Shown: positions 34,608 to 42,131 of the stretch, one piece after another
Layout of the letters: each line of letters begins with the position of its first letter
Position numbering within the stretch: the stretch's first letter is position 1
DNA from: Shewanella canadensis
GTDB lineage: Bacteria; Pseudomonadota; Gammaproteobacteria; Enterobacterales; Shewanellaceae
Reading direction: 5' to 3'
Length of the DNA stretch: 64,000 nucleotides
Assembly (NCBI RefSeq): GCF_003966225.1
Contig: NZ_RXNU01000002.1
Location: forward strand, 124,001 to 188,000
The notes under the pieces: generated by a model
Databases searched by the model: none
Seen by the model: only the letters and a program-made list of their open reading frames with translations
Told to the model about the DNA's origin: nothing
Position numbers and translations under genes: made by a program

Positions 34608-34853
34608 ATGTTAGGCGAAGATCACTCTCTTATAAATGAGTTTCCTGAATACCGAGATATTGTTGTTAAGCTTTCTCAAAGCAACGAAGCCTTTGCAAAA
34701 GGGGCCAAACATTACAATGCGCTGGATAAAGAAATTCGAGAGCTCGAATTAAAGGGCGCGCCAATCGATGATGAATCCATGCACCAATTAAAGCATGATA
34801 GAGCCGAACTGAAAGATTCACTGTTTCAACGCTTAGCGATTGAAAAAGCATAG
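34608..34853 (+). CDS. YdcH-type DUF465 protein
   Basis: This 81-residue helical-hairpin protein begins MLGEDHSLINEFPEYRD, the signature opening of the YdcH/DUF465 family (helix, turn, helix). Charged heptads follow (HYNALDKEIRELELKG and HDRAELKDSLFQRLA). Function is unknown; family members are small cytoplasmic coiled-coil proteins. AAAAGGGG precedes the ATG. It has its own terminator, so it is monocistronic. Confidence 0.88.
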   Translation: MLGEDHSLINEFPEYRDIVVKLSQSNEAFAKGAKHYNALDKEIRELELKGAPIDDESMHQLKHDRAELKDSLFQRLAIEKA

Positions 34854-34893
34854 CGCTTTAAATCCAAGGATACCTTACTAGCTCAAGAAATAA

Positions 34894-34934
34894 GCAGACC
34901 TGAGTATAGATCTACTCAGGTCCGCTTGTTTTTA
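34894..34934 (+). terminator. Terminator of the DUF465 gene
   Basis: GACCTGAGTA pairs with TACTCAGGTC and is extended by AGC/GCT. A 6-nt loop and a GTTTTT tail complete it. Confidence 0.9.
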
Positions 34935-35060
34935 TGCCTCATCCGCGAAATACTTTCAAACCACACTTTTAAAAAGAGCGCGTAACCTTGGCGCTACAAA
35001 TGTTTCATAAGGTTACATTAACTGATATCTTTGCTCCGCATACTTAGAAAGGATACTCAA

Positions 35061-35957
35061 ATGCTGGAACAAAAGTTAAAGTCCCCCAAGTTTTTCAAAT
35101 CAATCTCAATCGTTAAATTTATGCCACTTATTTTGCTGATTATCGCCCTGTTCAACTCCTATTTTATTGTCATTGAAGGCCATGTCGGCGTGGTAAAACG
35201 TTTCGGTGAAGCAAAGGGACAACAAAACCCAGGCTTACACTTTAAGATCCCCTTCATTGAAACCGTCGAGATGATCGAGGTGCGCACACGTAAAAATGCA
35301 GAGAAAATGGCATCTAGCACCAAGGAGCAGATGCCGGTCACCGTCGAAGTATCCGTTAACTGGACGGTTAACAAAGAGGCGGCACTCGAACTATTCAAAC
35401 GCTATGGTGGCTTGAGTCAATTTGAACAACGTATTTTAGACCCACGTTTTCGCTCTGCCACCAAGGACACGATTCCACAATTCGAAGCGGAACAACTTAT
35501 TCAAGACAGGGCCAGTGCGATTCAAGGCATAGAACGCCGTCTGGCCGAAGAGATGGAAGGCTTCCCGGTTGTGGTAGATAACATTCAAATTGAAAATATT
35601 ACTCTGCCACAAAAATACATTAACTCGATAGAGATCAAACAGACCGAGAAAAACCTTGCGGCGGCAGAAGAGCACAAGCTCGAACGTCAACGCCTCGAAG
35701 CATTAAGAGAGGTCAACACCGCCGATGCCAGAGCTAAAGGGATTTTGAAGATCGCCGAAGCTGAAGCAAAATCCATTCTATTAAAAGGTAAAGCCGAAGC
35801 ACAGGCGATTGAAGCTAAGTCGAAGGCACTAAAGGGGAACCCGCTGATTGTTAAGCTGACAGAAGCACAAGCGTGGGACGGCAAACTGCCATCGACTATG
35901 ATGGGTGAAGGCATTATGCCAATCATGGATATCAGAGAAAAGTCAGACTCGAACTAG
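35061..35957 (+). CDS. Prohibitin/SPFH-family membrane protein
   Basis: This protein of about 298 residues has one N-terminal transmembrane helix (about 18-40), an SPFH domain (about 45-200; EGHVGVVKRFGEAKGQQNPG, then VTVEVSVNWTVNKEAA) and a coiled-coil tail (about 205-275; LAAAEEHKLERQRLEALREV). It is like prohibitins and HflK/C-type microdomain proteins. The start is ATG at 35061 after AAAGGA; the frame from 35031 is longer without a ribosome site. A small membrane protein gene follows 107 nt later. Function probably concerns membrane-protein quality control, which is inference. Confidence 0.88.
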   Translation: MLEQKLKSPKFFKSISIVKFMPLILLIIALFNSYFIVIEGHVGVVKRFGEAKGQQNPGLHFKIPFIETVEMIEVRTRKNAEKMASSTKEQMPVTVEVSVNWTVNKEAALELFKRYGGLSQFEQRILDPRFRSATKDTIPQFEAEQLIQDRASAIQGIERRLAEEMEGFPVVVDNIQIENITLPQKYINSIEIKQTEKNLAAAEEHKLERQRLEALREVNTADARAKGILKIAEAEAKSILLKGKAEAQAIEAKSKALKGNPLIVKLTEAQAWDGKLPSTMMGEGIMPIMDIREKSDSN

Positions 35958-36063
35958 TCTTGGGCTACATATGCCTGAGATGGAGTGGAGTCGAGCCTGA
36001 CTCCTCTTTTACCAATCGGTATTAACACAATTAATTATCAAGATGAGCACCAGGGTAAGCAGT

Positions 36064-36474
36064 ATGAACGATAAAGTGTCATTCACCTCAAAACCTCTGG
36101 TCATGAAGTTGGCATTACCGTTAGTGGCGGCATTATTGGGACTCCTCATCGATCTCAATTATGACGCCTACGCAGAGCTCACTAGTTTCAAGCCCTTAAT
36201 GAAACAGTTTTTAATCGTAATGGCTCTATTATATCTGATAAGAGTGTTTTGCAGTCTGGTTTATAACGGTGGCAATCTGGTTAAGCATTTAGTTCTTGCA
36301 TCGAAATTCAGGAATGAAAAGCCTAATCTCCTCGACTCAATAATCAGTATATTAATTGTGGCATACGCGGGTGTTGATTTAGGCTGTGTAACCCTGATAG
36401 CGGTTTTGTATTCACTCAATGAAATCAAAAAACTATCGCCTAATAATGATCAGCTTGGATTAGTAAAAGAGTAA
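36064..36474 (+). CDS. Small integral membrane protein, unknown function
   Basis: I do not recognise this protein of about 136 residues. It has three hydrophobic segments (about 12-30, 46-65 and 92-112). Charged ends and a KNEKPN-like loop are seen. Start ATG at 36064 has AGGG 8 nt upstream; the ATG at 36043 is less well placed. It is followed by a strong bidirectional terminator. It may be cotranscribed with the prohibitin-like gene. Confidence 0.7.
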   Translation: MNDKVSFTSKPLVMKLALPLVAALLGLLIDLNYDAYAELTSFKPLMKQFLIVMALLYLIRVFCSLVYNGGNLVKHLVLASKFRNEKPNLLDSIISILIVAYAGVDLGCVTLIAVLYSLNEIKKLSPNNDQLGLVKE

Positions 36475-36506
36475 TACCTATCGGAATATGGGCTGTAGCG
36501 AAAACA

Positions 36507-36537
36507 AAAAAAGGGATATCTTGATATCCCTTTTTTA
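36507..36537. terminator. Bidirectional terminator
   Basis: AAAAAAGGGATATC pairs with GATATCCCTTTTTT around a 2-nt loop. It separates the small membrane protein gene from the convergent barrel gene. Confidence 0.92.
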
Positions 36538-36573
36538 TCTCTACTCGCCCAGCCCTTTATTCAAGGGGAGTGA

Positions 36574-37128
36574 TTAGAACTGGTAATGCATGCCTAACGC
36601 GAAGTTAGAGATATCGGTATCGATATTCTGTTGTCCGTTAGAATACTCTGAATCCAGCTCACCGGTCACAACATCATAACCAAGGCGAATATTCAGATTT
36701 TCGGTCAATGAGGCATTAACCCCTACGCCATAGGCCCAGCCGAAGCCAGTATAATCTTCATTCCCATAGAAACCGTCTTTTGTAACAACGGCCATAGACG
36801 CTAAACCGACTTTGCCATATACGGAAAATGTATCATTAATCTGATAGGTAAATTTAGGGGTAAATGCAAAGGTGCCGGCACCTACGTCTGTATAACTGTC
36901 ACCCAGATCGCCTGAGACAAATAAGTTAGCCTCTAAACCAAACCACTCGTTAAAGTTATAACCACCGTATGCACCTAGACCTACACCAGTTTCGCTGCCT
37001 TTGGCTTTTAGTTTAAGCTGACCCAGACTGCCACCGACATAGAAACCTGTGTGGTCGTTGGCTGCTGCCACATTGCTTGATGCAAAAATAGCTAATAATG
37101 ATACTGCCGCAATAGATAGTTTTCTCAC
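36574..37128 (-). CDS. Outer-membrane beta-barrel (OmpA/OmpW-like) protein
   Basis: This protein of about 184 residues has a 22-residue signal peptide (MRKLSIAAVSLLAIF...VAA) and an eight-stranded barrel: GFYVGGSLGQLKLKA, GVGLGAYGGYNF, FAFTPKFTYQI, SVYGKVGLASMA, GWAYGVGVNASL, LNIRLGYDV, then FALGMHYQF. The terminal Phe is the outer-membrane assembly signal. I chose GTG at 37128, because TGGGGA sits 6 nt upstream; TTG at 37140 is a poorer option. Ligand or function is unknown. Confidence 0.88.
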   Translation of the reverse strand: MRKLSIAAVSLLAIFASSNVAAANDHTGFYVGGSLGQLKLKAKGSETGVGLGAYGGYNFNEWFGLEANLFVSGDLGDSYTDVGAGTFAFTPKFTYQINDTFSVYGKVGLASMAVVTKDGFYGNEDYTGFGWAYGVGVNASLTENLNIRLGYDVVTGELDSEYSNGQQNIDTDISNFALGMHYQF

Positions 37129-37386
37129 AAAAGTCCCCAAAGAAATTATTTTTCGTTACACCTGTTTCGATATGGCGCGTAGGGTAATGCAATTCAGGTA
37201 AAAGCGTTAATGAATTCAGTGTGAATCTAAGGCGTGTTCAGCAAGCATTCAGGTTTCAGGAAAAGCCTGAGAACAAGTATTCAACATGAGACGAGTTTCA
37301 CGGGAACTACAGCGACAATCTAATATTGATTGCGAAGGCAGTTACTTCACCGACAATGTCTAATCCAGGCTCTTCTTAGACACAAT

Positions 37387-37412
37387 AAAGCCCCTATGAT
37401 GCGGGCTTTTTA
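37387..37412 (+). terminator. Terminator-like hairpin in a gene-free spacer
   Basis: AAAGCCC and GGGCTTT form a 7-bp stem with a T-run (TTTTTA) on the plus strand. No plus-strand gene ends near it. The 360-base region around it (37141-37504) shows no other feature that I can support. Confidence 0.6.
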
Positions 37413-37504
37413 CTGGCGAACTCTTAAGTGCGCAATCATACTGATGGCATAACCAACACCCCGGCAAACCTGTAGCTGATTTGCCGCATAAGAAGAGGCC
37501 TCCC

Positions 37505-37825
37505 ATGCTGGTAACCTTTAAGACGCAGTACTATTCAAACATCACCCTGTTTGGGAACATCGCACTCACCTTTGTGAAAATAATGGGCCACAGCGGCACT
37601 GTACCGGGAGCAATTCGAGCGGAGGATGTGCCCGCGGCGCTGAAAAGACTCTCTAAGGCCGTCGAAGATGAACCAAACGCTTCTCCGCTCACCCCGCCAA
37701 GCTCCACAGATAATGAAGATGACGAGGACAATGAGCCGGTGGTGAGCTTAAGGCATAGAGCACTACCTCTCATTGAACTCCTCAAATCCGCGGTGGAGTC
37801 GGAATCGAACGTGATGTGGGAATAA
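37505..37825 (+). CDS. DUF1840 family protein
   Basis: This protein of about 106 residues opens with MLVTFKTQYYSNITLFGN and carries MGHSGTVPGAIRAEDVPAAL, both hallmarks of DUF1840. The middle is a variable acidic linker (STDNEDDEDNEPV). The last third is a helical ALPLIELLKSAVESESNVMWE-type segment (shown in parts) ending in WE. Function is unknown. The ATG at 37505 has AGAGGCC upstream; the longer frame from 37481 lacks one. Confidence 0.88.
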   Translation: MLVTFKTQYYSNITLFGNIALTFVKIMGHSGTVPGAIRAEDVPAALKRLSKAVEDEPNASPLTPPSSTDNEDDEDNEPVVSLRHRALPLIELLKSAVESESNVMWE

Positions 37826-37923
37826 CAACCTTTGCTAACAATTCTTTGGTTGACATTTTATGGCAATCTTAGAATATGGATCCGTTTATCTAACTCCCCC
37901 TTAGCAAGGACGAAAATAGAACA

Positions 37924-39993
37924 ATGAAAAAATCCTTAATAGCTATCGCGTTAGCCACGACTTTTTTAGCGGGCTGCGGCACTTCAGAGATCAACAACGA
38001 AGCGAAAAGTGAAATAACCAAGGTAACCCCCGGTAAAGCCGAGCTGGGTAGCTTCGGTGTCGATCTATCGGCGCGCAACGAAGCCGTTAAACCCGGTGAT
38101 GACTTCTTTATGTATGCCAGCGGTACCTGGTATGACAACTATGTTATGCCGGCCGATAAGACCCGCTTCGGTGCATTTACAGGTTTGGCTGAGCGCAGTG
38201 AAAAACAGGTCAAAGAGATCATCGATGACATCGCTGGTCGCAACGACCTGAACGATGAGGAGCAATTAATTGCAGACTTCTACAAGTCATACATGGACAC
38301 AGATACCATCAACAAGTTGGGTATCACCCCAATTCAGGGCACCTTAGATCAGATAGCAGCGATCGAATCTACCGATGATCTAACCAAGGTATTTGGTAAT
38401 GCGTGGCTCACGGGCGCTGCATCTCCCATCGGTGGTGGAATGTGGTTTAATCGCCTCGATCCAAATCAATACGAGATGTCTGTCGGCGCCGGCGGCTTAG
38501 GCCTACCCGATCGCTCCTATTACCTCGAAGACGGCGAACGCTTTGTCAAAATCCGCACCGCCTATGTAGAACATATTGCCAAGATGCTGACCTTTGCCGG
38601 CGTTAAAGACGGTATAACACGTGCGACTGCGATTCTAGCCCTAGAGACTAAGATGGCCGATGAACAGTGGCCAAGAGAGAAACGCCGTAACCGCGACCTC
38701 ACCCTGAATCAGGTAAAACGTGAAGACTTAGCCAAGCAGTACCCGGGGTTCAATTGGGATAGCTACTTCGCTCAAACCGGTTACCAGGTGCCGCAACTAA
38801 ACATCTCGCAGCCCGATCCGGTAAAAGCCATGATTGCTTTGGTTAATGATGAGTCCCTAAGCGTTTGGCAGGACTATCTGACGTTCCACACCATCAGTAA
38901 CAATTCGGACCTACTGTCTGAAGATATCTACGCCGCGAATTTTGCATTTTATGGCAAAACCCTAAGCGGTCAGGAAGAACCTAAACCTCGCTGGAAACGT
39001 GCCGTTGCAGAGATGTCAGGCACACAGTCTCTGGGCTTCGCCATAGGTAAGGTCTACGTTGCACGCTATTTCCCTGAGTCATCAAAACAGCAGATGGCAG
39101 AGCTGGTTGAAAACCTGCGTAGCGCCTTGGGCCAACGTATCGATGGTCTCGACTGGATGGGCGCGGATACCAAGGTCAATGCCCACGCTAAGCTTGCCGC
39201 ATTTACCCCTAAAATTGGTTACCCTGACGTATGGCAGGAGTTCGAAGGGTTAACGCTAACAGGCGAAGATTTAGTCGGTAATATCGCTAACTTGCGTCAG
39301 TTCTTTAAGGCTGAAAGTGTCGCCAAAGAGCTGAAGAAGACTGACCGTAATCGCTGGGGCATGACGCCACAACGTGTTAACGCCTACTACAACAGCTCAT
39401 TTAACGAGATTGTCTTCCCGGCTGCCATCCTCCAACCACCATTCTTTGACCCTAACGCCGACCCAGCCGTTAACTATGGTGGTATCGGTGCCGTTATCGG
39501 CCACGAGATGGGCCACGGCTTCGACGATCAAGGCTCAAAGTCTGATGCTAACGGCATTCAGCGCAACTGGTGGACAGACGAAGACCGCGCCGCCTTCGAT
39601 GCAAAAGCCGATAAGTTAGCCGAGCAGTACAGCAAGTACGAGCCAATTCCGGATAACTTCGTCAATGGCCGTAACAGCCTGGGCGAGAATATCGGTGATG
39701 TGGGTGGTTTAGCCATGGCTTACCATGCCTACAAGCTCAGCCTGAACGGCAAAGAAGCCCCGGTAATAGATGGTGTCACCGGCGATCAACGTTTCTTCCT
39801 TGCCTGGGCACAGGTATGGAAAGAGAAACGCACCGAACAGAGCATGCTCAACCAGCTCCGTGGCGGCACTCACGCACCGGGCCGCTATCGCGCGCAGGCA
39901 CCACGTAACCACGACGCCTGGTATAAGGCATTCGATGTTAAACCGGGTGACGATCTGTATCTGCCGGAAGACCAGCGCGTACGCATCTGGTAA
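37924..39993 (+). CDS. M13-family (neprilysin-like) metallopeptidase lipoprotein
   Basis: This 689-residue secreted peptidase begins with a lipoprotein signal (FLAGCGTSE). The zinc site is HEMGH (about residue 527, in IGHEMGHGFDDQG) with the third ligand in GENIGDVGG (about E588). LNAYYN-type substrate-binding NAYYNSSFNEIVFPAAIL and a C-terminal RIW match the family. The N-terminal all-helical half (about 45-430) closes over the cleft. It cuts small peptides in the periplasm. The plus-strand transcript ends at a terminator at 40048. M13 members of this size are often called PepO. Confidence 0.95.
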   Translation: MKKSLIAIALATTFLAGCGTSEINNEAKSEITKVTPGKAELGSFGVDLSARNEAVKPGDDFFMYASGTWYDNYVMPADKTRFGAFTGLAERSEKQVKEIIDDIAGRNDLNDEEQLIADFYKSYMDTDTINKLGITPIQGTLDQIAAIESTDDLTKVFGNAWLTGAASPIGGGMWFNRLDPNQYEMSVGAGGLGLPDRSYYLEDGERFVKIRTAYVEHIAKMLTFAGVKDGITRATAILALETKMADEQWPREKRRNRDLTLNQVKREDLAKQYPGFNWDSYFAQTGYQVPQLNISQPDPVKAMIALVNDESLSVWQDYLTFHTISNNSDLLSEDIYAANFAFYGKTLSGQEEPKPRWKRAVAEMSGTQSLGFAIGKVYVARYFPESSKQQMAELVENLRSALGQRIDGLDWMGADTKVNAHAKLAAFTPKIGYPDVWQEFEGLTLTGEDLVGNIANLRQFFKAESVAKELKKTDRNRWGMTPQRVNAYYNSSFNEIVFPAAILQPPFFDPNADPAVNYGGIGAVIGHEMGHGFDDQGSKSDANGIQRNWWTDEDRAAFDAKADKLAEQYSKYEPIPDNFVNGRNSLGENIGDVGGLAMAYHAYKLSLNGKEAPVIDGVTGDQRFFLAWAQVWKEKRTEQSMLNQLRGGTHAPGRYRAQAPRNHDAWYKAFDVKPGDDLYLPEDQRVRIW

Positions 39994-40004
39994 AGGGTTT
40001 AAGG

Positions 40005-40032
40005 CTAGAGCTTCTAGGTCCTAGGTCCTAGG
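40005..40032. repeat. TCCTAGG-type tandem repeat
   Basis: CTAGGTC units repeat after the M13 stop (CTTCTAGGTCCTAGGTCCTA, then GG). It resembles the CTAGAACC repeat downstream of ppiC. Confidence 0.55.
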
Positions 40033-40047
40033 AAAAAATCTGTAAGT

Positions 40048-40084
40048 AAAAATGCCAGTCAGGGTTCTGACTGGCATTTTTTAT
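40048..40084 (+). terminator. Terminator of the M13 peptidase gene
   Basis: AAAATGCCAGTCA pairs with TGACTGGCATTTT around a 6-nt loop, followed by TTTTT. Confidence 0.92.
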
Positions 40085-40129
40085 GCGATTAGTTTAGTGA
40101 TTTTTTAGCCACTCTTTTGGCCAAAAAGT

Positions 40130-41407
40130 CTAAAAAGTCCGGTTGTATTGCAATCCGACCATCATGGCGTTGGCATGACTCGTCGCCGTAAGATTGGTGG
40201 CCAAATAGGTGCCGCTGGCGATATCTATCGGGATCATAGGTTTCGACTCAACCACACTCACATCTTCGCCCAGTACATAGGTAAAACCAAAATCTAAGCC
40301 AGAGTCTGGCGTTAACTGGTAAGTGAAGCCGGTTGAGAAAAACTGCCTGTTCGAATCAGGTACCGAAATCGAGGTAAGCTTATCCTGCGCGCTGGTATCG
40401 TACAGATAGCCCGCCCTAAGGGTCCAGGCATTATTCAGGTAGTAAGTCGCACCGATAGCGTAGTGCCAACCATCTTTCCACTCATAACTATTAAGTGTGC
40501 CACTGGTCTCGGCCTCCAGACTTTCAAACGCGCTCCAACCTATCCACTGAATACTGTAATGCAGCGCGATATTGGTGTTTTCGAGGTGATGAAAACCGGA
40601 AAATTCAGCCATGTTTGGCAGGGGGATCAATACCGTATCGTCGATAGGGCCAGACTCGGCCAAATAGCCGGCGTAGTCGACATCCCCCTCGGTCTCCATT
40701 TCTGGACTGTAACGATAGGACAGACCAAATCGATTGTTATCATCAAGCTCATATACGGCGCCCAGATTAAACCCCACCCCCCAGCCTTTAGCATCGACAG
40801 TCAATAAATTAGTATTTGTCGGTTGCAGGCTCCTCTTGAGCTTGCCGGTGCTGGCAATGATATCCAACCCGGCACCAATACTGAAATGCTCATTCATGCG
40901 ATAAGAGCCTGATAGCCCTAGGTTGTAACTCTTCACTTCACTCATACCGCCATACTCGCCGGCGATATAATCCTCACTGTATTCAGTTTTAGTCCCGAAG
41001 TTTGAATACGCGTTAATGCCCCAGGCGAACTGGTCATTAATCGGCATAATAAAGTGGATATTGGGCGCGATGGCGTTGTCACCCGCATCATCATAATTTG
41101 CGGATTGAGCCGAGCTATCGACTAACGCCCCCTGGCTATATAAATCGCGGGTATAAACCGCATCTTTAACTTCGACCATCGAGGTAATACTGATAAAGCC
41201 CGCCGACAATGCAGCCTCTTTAAACAGTGCCATAGTGGCGGGATTACGCGCCATAGAGGAGGCGTTATCGGCAATCACCGCATCCCCGGCAAATGCGCGC
41301 CCCAGGCCAGCATTAGATTGCGCATTAAGCTGAAACCCCGCGCAATATGCCTGTTGTGAAAACAATATCGTTGCGCCAATAATGACTGTTTTCTTCAATC
41401 GACTCAT
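40130..41407 (-). CDS. FadL/TodX-family outer-membrane transport protein
   Basis: This protein of about 425 residues has a signal peptide (cut after CAG-type YCA) and the N-terminal hatch typical of FadL: GFQLNAQSNAGLGRAFAGDAV, then ADNASSMARNPATMA, the NPA region. Fourteen barrel strands follow up to a C-terminal Phe (GLQYNRTF). The family takes up long-chain fatty acids or hydrophobic compounds. The likely start is ATG at 41407. I see no clear FadR-type operator, so the regulator is unknown. Confidence 0.92.
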   Translation of the reverse strand: MSRLKKTVIIGATILFSQQAYCAGFQLNAQSNAGLGRAFAGDAVIADNASSMARNPATMALFKEAALSAGFISITSMVEVKDAVYTRDLYSQGALVDSSAQSANYDDAGDNAIAPNIHFIMPINDQFAWGINAYSNFGTKTEYSEDYIAGEYGGMSEVKSYNLGLSGSYRMNEHFSIGAGLDIIASTGKLKRSLQPTNTNLLTVDAKGWGVGFNLGAVYELDDNNRFGLSYRYSPEMETEGDVDYAGYLAESGPIDDTVLIPLPNMAEFSGFHHLENTNIALHYSIQWIGWSAFESLEAETSGTLNSYEWKDGWHYAIGATYYLNNAWTLRAGYLYDTSAQDKLTSISVPDSNRQFFSTGFTYQLTPDSGLDFGFTYVLGEDVSVVESKPMIPIDIASGTYLATNLTATSHANAMMVGLQYNRTF

Positions 41408-41648
41408 CTCTCTCATAGATTGCTACCCTCTGACTCCCGCCCTTTCCGAGCTTATCGAGCTTGGTTTATCGAACTTGCCTTAACTGAGTAAACGCAGCCA
41501 TACAGGCCGACGCTAAAATAGAGCAAAAACACTACACTGATAGTATGCGAATATCGAACACATTAATGAAATTAAGGTCGTATTTTGGACGGAAAAGTAA
41601 AAAAAATTGTTGAATAGTGAAGCAGATGTTTCAGATGCGAGGAGTAGA

Positions 41649-41672
41649 GGAGCGAGGAGCGAGGAGCGAGGA
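41649..41672. repeat. GGAGCGA tandem repeat
   Basis: Three full 7-nt GGAGCGA copies and a partial one lie in the 320-base spacer between the FadL gene and the next minus-strand gene. The rest of that spacer has no feature I can support. Confidence 0.75.
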
Positions 41673-41731
41673 TATCTCGTGCCTCGAACCTTGCCTCTCT
41701 ATAATGAGATAGTGGAATGAGGGGATGACGA

Positions 41732-42004
41732 CTAGCCTGACACACCCGGGGTCACATCATGCTTAGTGCTTACACCATTGCGAACCATCTCTTTACCTGT
41801 GTCGAAGATCTCTTGGGTGATCCAGCGGGCATGAAGCAGTTTATTATTGTTATCGAATACCGCAACGAAGTGACGTCCATCTGCGTTGTTGGTTGCCATG
41901 CCCACACCGGCAACCCCGTCCAAGCCTAAACCACCATTTTCTACCGACAGTAAAAATCGCGCTAACTCTTCCAGATTATCGATAACATTCTGTTCGTTAT
42001 TCAT
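41732..42004 (-). CDS. Conserved small protein, unknown function
   Basis: I do not recognise this 90-residue protein. It is acidic and soluble. Its middle shows GGLGLDGVAGVGMATNNADGRHFVAVFD, a Gly-rich alpha/beta segment (given here in parts). No signal peptide or Cys is seen. It lies 127 nt after the molybdopterin oxidoreductase gene on the same strand, so it may be in the same transcript. The start ATG at 42004 lacks a strong Shine-Dalgarno. Confidence 0.65.
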   Translation of the reverse strand: MNNEQNVIDNLEELARFLLSVENGGLGLDGVAGVGMATNNADGRHFVAVFDNNNKLLHARWITQEIFDTGKEMVRNGVSTKHDVTPGVSG

Positions 42005-42131
42005 CTGTTTAATACTCTTATTTCATGTTCGCCCACGCGGAGCAAAGTCACTAACTGTAATCTGTGGCGTACTCTACAGATCATAGTCGATGATTTGAAC
42101 CCCGCTGTAACCGCATAAACCAAAATTCAGC

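Noticed and set aside
41649..41672. GGAGCGA repeats as a CRISPR-like array
   Set aside because: Units are 7 nt with no spacers, so it is a plain tandem repeat.
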